The notes: generated from the letters alone by a model not told the origin. A DNA stretch of 64,000 nucleotides from Branchipolynoe longqiensis (GCA_030323885.1 CM059196.1:38181535-38245534); one strand, 5' to 3'; positions 1 to 10,969 are shown, numbered from the stretch's first letter. A program made the numbers and translations.

Positions 1-129
1 GGCCGATGAGGCGGTCACCGGCGACCACTCAGGGTTCACTAATTTTCACTAACAATTAACAGGTAACCCCACCCACTGCCTAACTAATCCCATCCTCACT
101 TCACTTCTTCCTCTGGCCTTGGCCGGACT

Positions 130-440
130 TACTGTGCATACTGGTGAATCTGGAGGGACTGAAGTTTGCATCCTGGTCGAGTGAAACCAATGACTCATGA
201 AATAGGGACCTGTTGCTCCTCGGCGCTTGGCATTATGAGGTCAGGACAGTGACTTGGTGCACAGTGTCAGGATAATGTGACTGTGTGGGACATCAGGTCA
301 TGGTGCCGGCAGCCTGATTTCCCAGTGAGGCAGCACTATAAAGTCACCATGAGTGCGCGCTGTCACAAGTCAGTGCACGTCCTGGGATGGCCTAGGGTCT
401 TACTGGGGTGCAGAACTACACCAACCACTCAGCCTCCCCC
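130..440 (+). repeat. SINE-1 copy, degenerate
   Basis: This is a diverged member of the commonest repeat in the window, a tRNA-derived SINE called SINE-1 here. The conserved body is recognisable: GTGTCAGGATAATGTGACTG, the CACTATAAAGTCACCATG block and a CTGTCACAAGTC block. The 5' tRNA-like head is mostly lost, and the 3' tail has mutated away from the usual CTTAGATGTTGCCAGGA form. Orientation follows the full copy at 56139. Confidence 0.7.
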
Positions 441-757
441 GGCCCTCTCAGAGGACTGTGGTTAGGCTCTTAGGCTGCCTTTTTCCTTTCATCCCCCCCC
501 CCCCCCCCCCAACCCCCATTTCTCTGAATCCTACCCATCGGAAGCCAACTCCCGACCACATGGGACCGCTTTCAACGGTGCCCATTCAGTGCTGCAGATG
601 TGCAGCCTTCAGCTCACCAATGCGACTGAAAACGCCCCAAAAACAACACTCAGGGTTGGATATACCCGCCAGTTGACTGTCGTCATGGCGACGGGCAGTG
701 CTGGTTTGCTGGCCATCGTGTTCTCCTCATATCATAGTTGTGAGCGTGTTGGGGTTG
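441..757. other. No gene seen; poly-C tract
   Basis: No coding or repeat signal was recognised except a run of 18 C at 493-510. Short overlapping ORFs here lack any recognisable domain. Confidence 0.5.
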
Positions 758-1120
758 GTGGATGGCAACATATAAGGTCATATCAGGACGGCTCATGTAT
801 GGAAGTTCCTGCTGGATGGTTGGTTGGTTATTGGAGTTTTATGTCCTGGCAACATCTAAGGTCATATCAGACGGATACCGGCTTGTGACAGTGCACACTC
901 ATGGCAAGTTTATAGTGCTGCACCATGGGGAAATCAGGCCGCCAGTATCATGACCCGATATCCCACCACCCAGTCATATTATTCTGACACTGAGCTGACC
1001 AGTCCTTGCCTTATCCTATTATTAATGCTGAGTGCCATTGTAGGAAGCGACCGGTATTAATTTTATAAGTCATTTGTTTGAGTCGACCGGGAATTGAACT
1101 CCCCATCTCCCGCATGGGGA
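758..1120 (-). repeat. SINE-1 copy with an extra upstream tail fragment
   Basis: Reversed SINE-1. Reading on the minus strand, a degraded tRNA-like head (1085-1120) is followed by the body and by the tail CTTAGATGTTGCCAGGA near 840-860. A second partial tail lies at 762-795, separated by a CCTGCTGGATGGTTGG linker that recurs at 1860. The composite is therefore older than this insertion. It abuts another SINE-1 head to head. Confidence 0.75.
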
Positions 1121-1451
1121 CACCGCGTGGTGGCCAAATCGGTAGAGCGCAGGCCTCGCGTCCAGAAGTTTGGGAGCTCGGTTCCCGCTCGAGTCAAACC
1201 AATGACTTATGAAATTGATACTTGTCGCTTCCTAGCCTGGCGCTTGGCATTAATAGGAAAGGGCAAGGACTGGTTAGCTCAGTGTCAGGATAATGTGACT
1301 GAGTGGGAAGTCAGGTCATGGCACCGGCAGCCTTATTTCCCAGTGGGGCAGCACTATAAAGTTGCCATGAGTGTGCACTGTCACAAGTTGGTACCCGTCC
1401 TGACATGACCTTAGATGTTGCCAGGATGTAAAACTCCAACAACCAACCAAC
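1121..1451 (+). repeat. SINE-1 copy, nearly full length
   Basis: The tRNA-like head has a recognisable A box (TGGCCAAATCGGTAGAGCG) and a degraded B box (GCTCGGTTCCCGCTC). The standard body, the CTTAGATGTTGCCAGGA segment and a (AACC)n-like tail follow. It starts exactly where the reversed copy ends. Confidence 0.8.
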
Positions 1452-1756
1452 TGTTACTGAAGTCTGGCTTGGGTATGCTGCCGCAGTGACATGGTCACAC
1501 CATTAGGAGTAAGTAGTATACGTGTATAGCGAAATGTGCATTTTGCCATGACAGACAGCGGAAAGATCTCATTACCTGATTACTGACTATTTTGGTTTGT
1601 GACTTCCATCATCCAGGTCTTAATGCAAAATCCGACGAAAGGTGTCCTACTTACTATTTGCCGTGGAGGTATTAGTCACATCCGGTGAATCTTGTGAGTG
1701 GCTAGTCTAGAGTGGCTGAGGACATTTCAGATTAAATCCTAAATTTCCCTCTCATG
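1452..1756. other. No feature recognised
   Basis: About 300 bp without ORFs, repeats or motifs that I can assign. Confidence 0.4.
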
Positions 1757-2128
1757 TATGGTTGGTTGGTTGTTTTACATCCTGGCAACATCTAAGGTCA
1801 TATCAGGACGGCTCAAGTATGCAATTTCTGTTATCCCCAAGTGCTGGAAGTCCTGCTGGATCGTTGGTTGCTGAAGTTTTAGTTTTATGTCCTGGCAACA
1901 TCTAAGGTCATATCAGAAGGGGTACCGACTTGTAACAGTGCACACTCATGGTGACTTTATAGTGCTGTCCCTCTGGGAGACCAGGCTGCCAGCACCATGA
2001 TCTGATATCCCACTCAGTGACATTATCCTGGCACCAGGCCAACCAGTCGTTGCCCTATCCTAATAATGCCGAGCGCCTGGCTAGGAAACGACAAGTATAC
2101 ATTTTAAAGTCATTTGTTTGACTTTCTG
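1757..2128 (-). repeat. SINE-1 composite with two tails
   Basis: Reversed SINE-1 whose body spans about 1888-2128. As at 758-1120, a second partial tail (1775-1815) is joined through a linker containing GGAAGTCCTGCTGGAT. The shared architecture means these two loci descend from one composite repeat. Confidence 0.75.
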
Positions 2129-2540
2129 GATGAGTTACCAAATCATGTTTCAGCCAGATTTCCAATTGATGTGTTGACTGCTAGTGGGGGATGCAGTTCA
2201 TCAGCAGCAGCTAAAAATAAATGGATAGCTGAAGTTGTGGTTCTCCGATAAATCCATGCCTAGTACCATGTGTAGTACGCATGCGTCCCACATGAAATTA
2301 GCTTATCGTTGGACACCTACAGAGTAATATGTCAGCTCAATGATACTGAAAGTAGGAGAGGCTTTAAAGTTAATTGCTCTAATCAACTTTATTTTAGTTT
2401 GAAGTAACATTTATTTAAAATGGCTAACTTTGAAGATATTTGAAGTGAAAAGATACTATTTTAAATTTGGCATCCACATACCACTCACACCACTAATACT
2501 ATATACCTTTATATATGTATACATATATATAACATATATA
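2129..2540. repeat. Fragment of repeat family X, otherwise unassigned
   Basis: Positions 2375-2460 hold the TTTGAAGATATTTGAAG core seen in family X elements (see 22625 and 34851). The rest shows nothing recognisable. AT-rich DNA begins at about 2505. Confidence 0.4.
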
Positions 2541-2547
2541 TAAGTTT

Positions 2548-2749
2548 ATATATGAAGAGCTCTTTTCCAAAACGCGATAAGCGCCAATTAAAAAAATGAG
2601 CTTCCAATGCCAATGCCAAGCTCGTAGCTCGTGCTTTGGAAAATAGCTCTTCATATATGTAGATATATGAAGAGCTATTTATATATATGAAGACATCTTT
2701 TCCTTTTGGATCGGCGCGTATAGCATTCTGGAAAATAGCTCTTCATATG
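2548..2749. repeat. Two adjacent small foldback elements
   Basis: The arm ATATGAAGAGCTCTTTTCC (2550-2568) pairs with GGAAAATAGCTCTTCATAT (2638-2656). A second set (2663-2702) pairs with the same motif at 2730-2749. Both loops contain GC-rich, SINE-unlike DNA. These could be miniature TIR elements or one duplicated hairpin. Confidence 0.6.
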
Positions 2750-2859
2750 TATATGTATATATATATAAACAGTTGGCCCCTGGTAAACAGAATAACAAGA
2801 GACTGTAGTGGTTGAGAAGAGTATCTATTCTCTGGCGGGAATATGTTAATTGCTCACCT

Positions 2860-3130
2860 AAAATTTAAAATCTGACCATCCGAGCGGGTCTGGCAGCGAT
2901 AGTGACCAGACGCAGCTGGTATCCGGGTGGCCAGGAGCCACTCACAGGTGGCACCCTAGTGGCGGAGGCAGGAACTAAACCCCTATGGAGTAGTACAGTA
3001 GGTAATAACTAAGTCCTATGACAGTAGTACAGTAGGTAATAACTAATATAGAGAGAACTGATAAGTGATAGTGTCCTTGTTTATATTCCCATAATAGATT
3101 ATAGAGCACATAATTTCGATATCTTTTTTC
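2860..3130. repeat. Dispersed repeat shared with 37190-37440
   Basis: Blocks such as GAGCGGGTCTGGCAGCGAT and GTGTCCTTGTTTATATTC recur in the same order at 37225-37420. Two short direct copies of AGTAGTACAGTAGGTAATAA lie inside. Class unknown. Confidence 0.6.
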
Positions 3131-3487
3131 ACTTCACATCCTTGTTAGCTTATCTCATGAGGAATAATGCTTGGCGCGTTAATTATGTTGTGTTTTCAAA
3201 CTTTGTAGAAGCAGTGAATATACTAATTAGAAAATAACACCAATCTTGATATCCTTTTAATGACCCAATTTGATATAAATAGATAAACCATTCAGCGTAT
3301 CATTAAATGCACCGACGTAAACTACCTACTAGATTTGATCGATACATAAGGCACTAGATGCTTCAGATGATACGGCATGGCTTATCTGTTCCTCATCTAT
3401 CCATTCCATTATGAGCCGGATAATATTATAGGTCTCATATAGAAAACATGCATATTGGTCCGGATATATAGGTCAGATATAGAAAAC
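3131..3487. other. No gene seen; short tandem duplication
   Basis: The only structure is a direct duplication of TATAGAAAACATGCATATTG at 3438-3457 and 3479-3498. Otherwise AT-rich non-coding sequence. Confidence 0.4.
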
Positions 3488-3800
3488 ATGCATATTGGTC
3501 GCAAACAAGTTTGTTTTATTTAACGACACCTCTAGAGCGCATTGATTTTTATCATCATCTATTGGACGTCAAACATATGTCTATTCTGATATACTTTTTT
3601 TTAGGAAACCCACTGCCCCCACATACGCTACTCTTTCCGATAAGCAGCTAGGGGTCTTTTATATGCACTTTCCCACAGACAGGATAACACATACCACAGC
3701 CTTTGATGAAACCAGTTGTGGACGACTGGTTGGAATGGAAAATAGCCCAAACTGCAAATGTGTCCACTGAGCAGGATCGATCGGATGACCCACACCTTCA
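3488..3800 (+). repeat. SINE-3 copy
   Basis: It starts with GTTTGTTTTATTTAACGACA, then AGAGCGCATTGATTTTTATC, a GGAAACCC block, CTTTTATATGCACTTTCCC and a degraded B-box-like GGATCGATCGGATGA near the right end. The same family occurs at 6705 and, reversed, at 52742. I recall very similar repeats from mollusc genomes but cannot verify the family name. Confidence 0.65.
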
Positions 3801-4147
3801 CATGTGGACACGCTGCCGCCTGACCTATGTTTTGCTCCATTGGTCGCAATTAATCAAATTGTGCTTGATTTGGCATGGGACGACAAGTGGGTCCACCTTC
3901 CGCCTCTCTTCGCAGGTCACCTAGCCTGCTGTCGCCTTGAAGAATACTGGTTTGGCCGCCCCACTTACTCATCTGCCGCATTTGCCACCCTTTCGCCCAT
4001 AAAAATCCCCCGCCCTACCTTTGCGCTGCCTCACTTCCTGGCAGCCTGGGTTAACTTGTCTGGCCACCCACCCACGTAAGTTCGACTCTTCTATTTGCTT
4101 CAGTTTGTTTTCTTTTTCTTTATTGTCACTTCAACTTAGCGCTTAAC
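3801..4147. other. No gene recognised; 91-codon ORF of doubtful meaning
   Basis: A plus-strand ORF (3804-4079) reads through this piece without similarity to anything I know. It begins inside the SINE end, so it is probably fortuitous. Confidence 0.3.
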
Positions 4148-4457
4148 CGGACGCGGTGGTCGAATCGGGAGATCGGGAGTTCGGTTCCCAGGCGAGTCAA
4201 ACGAATAACTTATAAAATTGATACTTGTCGCTTCATAGCCTGGTGCTCAGCATTACTAGAATAGGGCCAGCACTGGTTAGGTCGGTGTCAGGATAATCTG
4301 AATGAGTGCGATTTTGGGTCATGGTGTCAGCGACCTGATTTCCCAATGGGGCAGCACTATAAAATCGCCATGAGTGTGCACTGTCACAAGTTGGTACCCG
4401 TCCTGATATGACCTTAGATGTTGCCAGGACATAAAACTCCAACAACCAACCAACCTT
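4148..4457 (+). repeat. SINE-1 copy
   Basis: The head is shortened between the A and B boxes (CGGACGCGGTGGTCGAATCG, then GAGTTCGGTTCCC). The body and CTTAGATGTTGCCAGGA are complete and are followed by an (AACC)n-like tail. Confidence 0.8.
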
Positions 4458-5134
4458 ATGGTTTGTCTCGGGTCTCACCCATCCTTTCCTGATTACATTT
4501 TTTGTTTACCTGGATTACCTGTCTTCTCGTCATTCTTTCACTAAATCAAAACATATGCGATGAGTTTAAAGATTACAAATATAGAATCGAATCACCCACC
4601 AAAAAAACCTCACACACAAACCGGAAGCAGGAGAACATACAGGAGGTGGCTTGAATGATAGGAATCCCCCATGCTTTACAGTGATTGGCCATAGCTTTAA
4701 ATGGGTGTGTATCTGAAATGAAATGACCAATCCGGCCCATCCTACTGCCGCTCCACGCCCTGAAGCACTTCCGCAAAGATTGAACTCCCAAACTCCAGGG
4801 TTTCAAATCTTATGGCCACATAGGAGGCTTATTGATCACATAGGAATTGTTTTCTACGAGTTCCTTGGTGGAGGTTTGTCTTTTTATTTGAAAAAAAAAA
4901 CCCACATTAAAAAAAACACTAATTTATTAAAGGACGAAGGAATTAATAGAGTATGAACTTGATCTGTGATTTTACCTCCGCGCACAGGACAGAGACAAGC
5001 AAAGCAATACACGATTTCCACCACCAACTCGCTTTCTAACGGCACTGACAAGAACTAATATTGAAGGCAGCAATTCTGTGCACGGCGTGCTCTATAGAAA
5101 AGGTATAATAGAGGATTTCCAACTTGTCTTGACC
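4458..5134. other. No feature recognised
   Basis: AT-rich, with short poly-A runs (4890, 4910). None of the short ORFs resembles a known domain. Confidence 0.4.
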
Positions 5135-5476
5135 AGACGGGATGGCCGAGTTAGAGCGTCCGTCTCCCGTGTTGTAGATCATGGGGTCGTGGGTTCGAAC
5201 CCTGGTCGAGTCAAACAAATGACTTAAAAATTGATACTTGTCGATTCCTAGCCAGGTGCTCGGCATTATTACGATAGGACAAAGACTGGTTGGCTCAGTG
5301 TCAGGATAATGTGACTGAGTGGGATATCAGGTCATAGTGCTGGCAGCCTGGTCTTCCAGTGGAGCAGCACTATAAAGTCGCCATGAGTGCACACTGTCAC
5401 AAGTCGGTACCCGTCCTGATATGACCTTAGATGTTGCAAGGTCATAATACAACAACAAACAAACAAACAAACCACC
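5135..5476 (+). repeat. SINE-1 copy, nearly full length
   Basis: The head GACGGGATGGCCGAGTTAGA with B box GGGTTCGAACCC is well preserved. The body is intact and the tail ends in (CAAA)n. It belongs to the same subfamily as the young copy at 56139, which has a GACGGGATGGCC start, unlike the CCGGACGCGGTGG-start copies at 4148 and 49378. Confidence 0.85.
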
Positions 5477-5489
5477 AACTTGTCGTGTA

Positions 5490-5872
5490 TTGGCTGTGGC
5501 AAGAACAAATGATGTTGGATGCCGGTCACTCTGCAGCATGCTTTGTGGAAATGGTCTCATAGAGGATTTCCACAACCAACCTGTCCTTTGGGGAAAGTGG
5601 CAAGAGTTAATATTATAGATAGCAGCTCACTGTGCAACAAGCTCTAGGTAAAAGGTCTTATAGAGGATTTCCACCACCACCCTGCCCTCTGATAGCAAGC
5701 AATAACTAGAACCAATGTTGTGGGTGACAGTTCATTATGCACCATGCTATGTGGAAATGGTCTTATAGAGGATTTCCACCACCAAGCCACCCTCTGATGG
5801 CAGTTCCAACAACAAATGTCCGGCGGAGCTCACCATGCAGCATCCACTGTGGAAAAGGTCTATCATCTGCCT
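5490..5872 (+). repeat. Tandem repeat, about 115-bp units, diverged
   Basis: Roughly four copies of a unit containing TCTTATAGAGGATTTCCACC, a CCCTCTGATGGCAG segment and a GGTGGCAGCTCACTGTGCA segment. The same unit flanks the 80-bp array at 56516-58770 and occurs reversed at 61090-61390. Confidence 0.65.
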
Positions 5873-5929
5873 AGTCCTGCAAACATCCAGCGTGCTAAAT
5901 CTATCTATATTATTCTATAGGTGGGAGAT

Positions 5930-6182
5930 AATACAAAGAGACAGATAATACAAACGATCAAAAACAGAAAAATTTAATACTTTGACACAGAGAAGAATAC
6001 TGGAAGGGAAGATAGAACGGAAAAGCCCAAGAGGGAGAAGGAGAACAACATGGATGGACAACATCACTGAGTGGACAGCAATGAGCTATGTGGAATGCGT
6101 GAGAGGAACGAATGACAGGAAGAGATGGAGGTCCATTGCAGCCAATCTTCTTCGAGAAGACGGCACCCATTGATTGATTGAG
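5930..6182 (+). pseudogene. LINE ORF2 3' end, truncated
   Basis: Plus-strand codons 5982-6173 read as the C-terminus of a non-LTR retrotransposon ORF2: a basic patch (RKSPRGRRRTTWMDNI), then DRKRWRSIAANLL and a stop. This G-R-R-x-x-W-x-D-N-I ... DRxxWR signature follows the RT domain in several LINE clades. It ends in a TGATTGATTG microsatellite tail, typical of LINE 3' ends. Everything upstream, including RT and endonuclease, is missing, so this is a dead 5'-truncated copy. Clade not determined. Confidence 0.6.
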
Positions 6183-6534
6183 GTGGGGAAAATGGATGAC
6201 GGTTGATGCAGTCGCGAATTGCGCTATTTCGGCGAGAACAGTCGGTGATCCTCTTAGTGCGACGGGGCTCCTGGATTGGTGGGAGGAGATGGTGGACCTC
6301 AGTCGAGGGATAATGCGTCTACTTATCGATTGAGACCCACAGGTCAGAGTTGCCCAGAATAATAAATCGGAGAGATGCAGGGAATGCGAAAAAATGTGAC
6401 GGAATGCTGCTCCCCATTTTTGCATGAACTACAGTGACTGGTGCTGTACATTATACAGCGGGAGCCACTCCCTTAATTCTACAGGGTTGGTGCTGTAACT
6501 AATACAGCACTGATCAAACTTAGATTATTGAGAC
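6183..6534. other. No gene recognised
   Basis: A 155-codon minus-strand ORF covers part of this stretch but runs antisense through the LINE fragment and has no recognisable domain. A short duplicated GGTGCTGTA(C/A) motif lies at 6440-6510. Confidence 0.35.
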
Positions 6535-6640
6535 TGTCAATTCTAATAGTAAGATGGCCGGAAGACCAGTGCTCTGGCGCTGACAAATGTCACGTTCAGA
6601 TGAATAAATACTTTACAAAAATAAAAAGCAAAAAAAAAGC
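6535..6640 (+). repeat. Retroposon 3' end with poly-A-like tail
   Basis: GGAAGACCAGTGCTCTGGCG, then a small hairpin and ATAAATACTTTACAAAAA plus an A-rich tail. The same 3' end occurs reversed at 10197-10290 and 59095-59190, so this is the end of a retroposed family. Confidence 0.55.
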
Positions 6641-6704
6641 GAAGGAATGTTAAGAAATGCGAAGGAATGCAAAGGAATCTGAAAGAATGTAAAGACATGA
6701 AAAA

Positions 6705-6792
6705 AAGGACATCCTGTTTTATTTAATGACGCCAATAGAGCGCATTGATTTTTATCATTGGCTATTGTATTGGACGTCAAACATAGTCGTGT
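6705..6792 (+). repeat. SINE-3 fragment
   Basis: GTTTTATTTAATGACGCCAA, AGAGCGCATTGATTTTTATC and TTGGACGTCAAACATA match the left part of the copy at 3488. Confidence 0.65.
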
Positions 6793-7074
6793 TTAACCCT
6801 AATCTATTCACATGCCTTATTTCTCAGCCTTGACGAGTGACATAGATGGCTGGCATTGTTATCTCTGTGTTATCTCTGTTTCTCGTTTGTTGGACTGTTG
6901 GGTTTCGGATTACTTGTCGGTTTTGATTAACTTTGGCATGGGTAGGGAATATGTGTTTGAGATTTCTTTTCAGTGTTAAATTGTTTTTGTTTCGTATTTC
7001 GTAATTTCAGAAGTCTTTGTCTGTTTCTTTTGTGATTGTCCCTGGAGCTCACTTGCCTTTGTGTGACATATTGT

Positions 7075-7569
7075 AAAGTCGACGGCTGGCAGTTTGAGTG
7101 GTGTAGATAGGCTAATAGGAAATCACTACAGGCAAGCAAGGAAAGCAGATATAGAGTGAAAGGTAGGAGAATTAGACTCCCTCATTTATTATATATATAT
7201 ATAGCTTCAGGAATCAAGATGGTGGTACACACATGATCAAATCCTCCAATCAATAACAGGCATTCTTATATCAACCAATGAGGGTCTAGAACCTTGTAAC
7301 CAAGGCACGGTGTGTAGTTCTACAGTGCACTGTTGTGGCTGCATGTGCAATGATCTTGGGGCGGGGAGGGGGTATGTGAGGAGAGTTCCAAAGACTCTCT
7401 CACATTTCAAGAAGTGACCCTCTCACATGTCAAGAAGTGACCCTCTCTCACTATCTATATTAATACATAATCTCCATACTAACTCCAGAATGGATTAGCA
7501 ACTCCACACAATTCCATATGCCTTTGGTTTTACATACCATTTATCATTATATAGTCCATTTGTATTTTA
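7075..7569. repeat. Family Y repeat, copy 2
   Basis: A roughly 500-bp repeat colinear with 8099-8636: the GTAGATAGGCTA...ACAGGCAAGCAAGGAAAG start, a GGGGAGGGGGTATGTGAG segment, a run of CTCTCACA motifs and the end ATAGTCCATTTGTAT. It truncates the integrase coding region at 7570. Class unknown; a non-autonomous DNA element is possible. Confidence 0.55.
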
Positions 7570-8098
7570 TTATAGAATAGTTCTCCATAACCAATATCCT
7601 AAATATCGGGAAATTTTACAATATTGTACGTGTTCTCCAGTTTTCAAGTGTTTGTGCTGTTTTCCTGCATGCCTGCCATAGAATTTATTATGGTTCTGTT
7701 GTACCTTTTCGATTTGATTGTCGTCTACTTTTACTGTTTTTGGTTTTAGATGTTTAGTTGGTAATTTTGATCGCAGTCTGCGGCTCATTGATAATTGAGC
7801 GGGTGATGTGCTTAGCCCTGTTAGTGGAGTGTTGCGAAAATTGAGCAGAAATAGATTATAATCTTTAGATTCATGCATGGCTTTCTTCATCATTGTTTTC
7901 ACCATTTGAATATGTCTTTTCGCTTGGCCCATTGCTTTGTGGATAATGCGGGCTTGAGAATGTTATTTCAAATTCGTAAACTTTTCCTTTGTATCTGGCA
8001 CTGGTGAATTGTGGCTCGTTATCTGAAATAACTGCAGCGGGAATTCCGTGTCTACCGAACGTTTGCTTCATGGCTAATATGACCGCATTGCTCATTGT
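7570..8098 (-). pseudogene. Ty3/gypsy integrase, catalytic core and C-terminal part
   Basis: Minus-strand codons read as the second half of a Ty3/gypsy integrase, the enzyme that inserts retrotransposon cDNA. A stretch with ISDNEPQFTSA carries the second catalytic aspartate in its usual context. Downstream is an SSPHYPQSNG block, the normal neighbourhood of the catalytic glutamate, where the frame shifts. A long basic C-terminal region (FRNTPLTG, RSKLPTKHLKP) follows. The piece is separated from the N-terminal integrase half by a family Y insertion. It ends where another family Y copy starts, so no 3' LTR is visible. Inactive. Confidence 0.8.
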
Positions 8099-8636
8099 TG
8101 ACCTATATAAAGTCCACAGCTGGAATCTGTGGTTGTGTAGGCAGGCTATCATGAAATCAATACAGGCAAGAAGAGAAAGGAAGAGTATAAAAAGTGAAAG
8201 TAGAGAGAGAGCCAAGCCTTCAGGTTTATTATTTATAGTGGTACATGGATCTGGTATGGCACACCACCGGACCTTATTCTCCAATGAGAATCAAATATCT
8301 CAAGCTCCACCAATGAACATCAAGCATTCTTGGGTTCCCATGACTACAGTGCTCTGCCCACCACCACCATGCGGCGTGGCTGCTTGGCCACCTCCTGCCC
8401 TGAGCTGAGTGTGTGGTGATCCCTGACTAACAGAGGGGGGAGGGGGTAGTGAGTAGAGCTCCAAGTGCCCCTTACACACTATCTCCTAGTGCCTCTTTCA
8501 CACTATCTGACTAACACACAATGACTATTGACCATGAGTAAAGTATCACCAGCAACTACATAAATACAATTATGCACCTGGCCCTATATATCTTTGACCA
8601 TAATAGACCATTTGCATTCCCCCACCAATGCGTTTA
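8099..8636. mobile_element. Family Y repeat, copy 1, inserted in integrase
   Basis: Integrase homology stops at about 8637 and resumes at 8098, so the intervening 540 bp is an insertion. It begins with ACCTATATAAAGTCCACAGC and ends with AATAGACCATTTGCATTC. The middle has a GGGGGGAGGGGGTAGTGAG segment matching copy 2. No clear inverted termini are visible by eye. Confidence 0.6.
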
Positions 8637-9060
8637 TCAGAATATTTTTACACATAGTTCGATTACTTCTGGATATTTAGAAAAGTAATTGACTAATAGT
8701 AGATAGTGTTGGTTCCCTATTTGAAATAAGTCTGCACCTATTTTGTTGAACGGGATGCATGGAATTTTGTGGGGCTTTAAAGGCTCGCTACGGTCTTTCT
8801 TCCGGTATTGTTGGCACAAACTACACCATTGTATTAAATCATCTAATTTGGTCTGCATCCACATCCAAAACACATGTTCCCTTGCTAGTCTCTTGCTTTT
8901 GATTATTCCTTGATGGGTTTCATGTAGTTTAGTGAGCACTGTTTTTTGTAGTTGTTCTGGTAGGATTATTCTGTTTCCCTTTAATAATAATTTGTCCTGT
9001 TTTGTTATTTCGTGTCGAAATGTGTGGAATGGTGGTGTGCAATACCGTGTCATTTAGCGT
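8637..9060 (-). pseudogene. Ty3/gypsy integrase, zinc-binding N-terminus
   Basis: The minus-strand ORF starts in the linker after RNase H and runs into the integrase H2C2 region. It shows HQGIIKSKRLAR, a second histidine in AREHVFW and the cysteine pair in QWCSLCQQ. The DLFQIGNQHYLLLV block follows, with the first catalytic aspartate and SKYPEV, a very typical Ty3/gypsy sequence. The frame is then broken by the family Y insertion. Confidence 0.85.
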
Positions 9061-10195
9061 TTCGGTGGTGATTTGTTGTATGCATTCTTGAAGGATTTCT
9101 ACAGCTGCGATGTTGATTTCCGTGTCAAACAGTTCGCTTGGACCAGTCTTGGTGCTGTGGTCTCTCTCGAGCGCATCTGCAACAAACATGTTACAACCTT
9201 TGATGGGCACTAGCTCTAAATCATAGTTCTGTAACTGCATGCACATGCATTGCATGTGAGCAGACAGTTGATGCAAAGGTTTGTTTACGATCGATACAAG
9301 TGGTTTGTGGTCTGTTTCTACGCATACTTTTTTTAACCGAAAATGTAGTTATGGAATTTTGTGCAACCGAAACAGATGGCTAGGAGCTCCTTCTTGATAA
9401 CAGCATAACTACTTTGAGTTTCATCGAGGGCCTTAGAGGCCATTGCAATTGGGTGACTTTCTTGTAATAGAGCTGCTCCAAGACCCGACTCGGAGGCATC
9501 CACTTGAAGTGTTATTATTTTTGTGACATAGAAACAGAGAATAGGTGCATGTGTTATCATGTTTTTTAGTTTGTCGAATGCTTTCTGTTGCTCTGTTTCC
9601 CAGTGCCGTGCAATTTCCTTATTTGTTAGTATGCGTAAGGGTTTAGTTATCTCTGCTAGGTTAGGAAGGAACTTGGCTAAATATGCGATCATACCTAGAA
9701 ATCATTGTACTGGTTGTTTATTTGTGGGGGTAGGCATGTCAGTGATTGCCTGTACTCTCTCATTGTTGGGCCTTATACCTTTTTCCGATATGATGTGACC
9801 TACATATTCAATATTTGTTTTGCATATGCTCGATTTGGCAGGATACAATCTTAAATTTACCTGTCTTGCTCATTTGAGAACTGCACGTAGATTTTCATTA
9901 TGTTCATGCAATGAATTACCGTACACCAGAATGTCGTCGGTTATGATGCTAACACCTTTTAGGTCATGCAAAATCCGGTTCATCGCGTGAATGAATATGT
10001 CTCCAGCAGTTTTTATTCCGAATGGCAGCCTGGTATATCTGAACCTGCCCCACGGTGTATTAAATGTACAAAGTTTTGATCTCTCGATGTCGAGCTGAAT
10101 TTGCCAGTACCAGCTTTTTGCATCTACCACAGAAAAGAATTTTGCTCCCTCTAGTTTTGAAACAACTTCTTCTATTGTTCTGGTAGGGTATGGTC
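9061..10195 (-). pseudogene. Ty3/gypsy reverse transcriptase (catalytic) and RNase H
   Basis: Read on the minus strand. Codons from 10195 down contain the RT segment with WYWQIQLD, RLPFGIKTA and the active-site box TDDILVYG, which keeps the two aspartates. After a frame break, 9692-9333 gives the RT connection (FLPNLAEITKPL) and the RNase H domain beginning LQVDASESGLGAAL, with its first catalytic aspartate. Downstream to about 9061 are further RNase H-tether fragments in shifted frames. At least three frameshifts or stops are present. The RT N-terminal parts lie at 10474-10578 and 16612-16735, split off by insertions. Confidence 0.9.
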
Positions 10196-10196
10196 C

Positions 10197-10473
10197 TCAC
10201 TTTTTTTTTGTTTTTTTTTTTTGGTAAATATGTTTATTCTGCTGAATAAGTCTTTTGTCAGTGCCGAAGCACTGGTCTTCCAGCCATTTTTCAATTCAGT
10301 GTTATTTACACAAAAGGTATATAGAATAAGGTGTACAATACCTGTTGAATAGACAATTTGCACCATGTAACACAATGAAATTCTGAAACCCAAAGTTCCA
10401 TAACAATATGGTACAGTAGTGTCATATAACTAGATCAATATTAGTCAGATTTTGCCTCTCTTCCCAGGTTGAC
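10197..10473 (-). mobile_element. Short retroposon inserted in the Ty3 RT
   Basis: RT homology is interrupted between about 10195 and 10474. The insert reads on the minus strand as a roughly 250-bp retroposon ending in a GGAAGACCAGTGCT hairpin, GAATAAACATATTTACC and an A-rich tail (10201-10222 on the plus strand as T). A second copy is at 59095-59336 and a 3' fragment at 6535. The last 20 bp (TTTTGCCTCTCTTCCCAGGT, from 10455) also occur at 15496. Confidence 0.65.
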
Positions 10474-10582
10474 TTTATAGCTTTGTTTAATTTCATTGGT
10501 TCTAAACAAATGCGGATCTTATTTTTTTTTTACAATTGTTATTGAGTTAACCCATGGGGTAGGCTCAGTTTCTTCCACAATT
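10474..10582 (-). pseudogene. Ty3/gypsy RT, N-terminal block 2
   Basis: Minus-strand codons give EETEPTPWVNSITIVKKK followed by a block with CLEPMKLNKAIK, the standard start of the Ty3/gypsy RT fingers. The adjacent upstream residues are found 6 kb away at 16612. The junction at 10579-10582 (AATT) is the target of the element at 10583-16607. Confidence 0.85.
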
Positions 10583-10805
10583 GTCAATGTTGATTTCAAC
10601 ATGGGTAATTTAACACGCAAGAAAAAGTACATACTTAATATGTAGGCGACTAGTGGCGCCATCTATAATGTCTTTCTTCACTAATAATGCTCTGACTGTG
10701 GCGCCACCTTCTGTAAATTTGCATAACAAGATGCGACCCAGTCTCATTATAGACACTTCCACCAGAGCATTTCGATCGACAGGACGTGTTCTCTTCTTTG
10801 GATTT
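10583..10805 (+). repeat. Split direct repeat A1
   Basis: Starts GTCAATGTTGATTTCAAC and contains two GTGGCGCCA-type motifs. It matches 16230-16452 with 2 mismatches by eye. It forms the 5' terminus of the YR element. Confidence 0.9.
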
Positions 10806-10969
10806 CAAAAGATTCGACAAGATGCCGATTCGAAAGCACACACGATTCAAAGATCGAGACAGGAGACTCTGCAAGAACATGCCGTTAAACCCTGACAAAA
10901 AACATTAAGGTAGGACGATCGTAGTGGCAGTAATCGATGAATTACGGAACAATATTTCATGTGGGTCAA

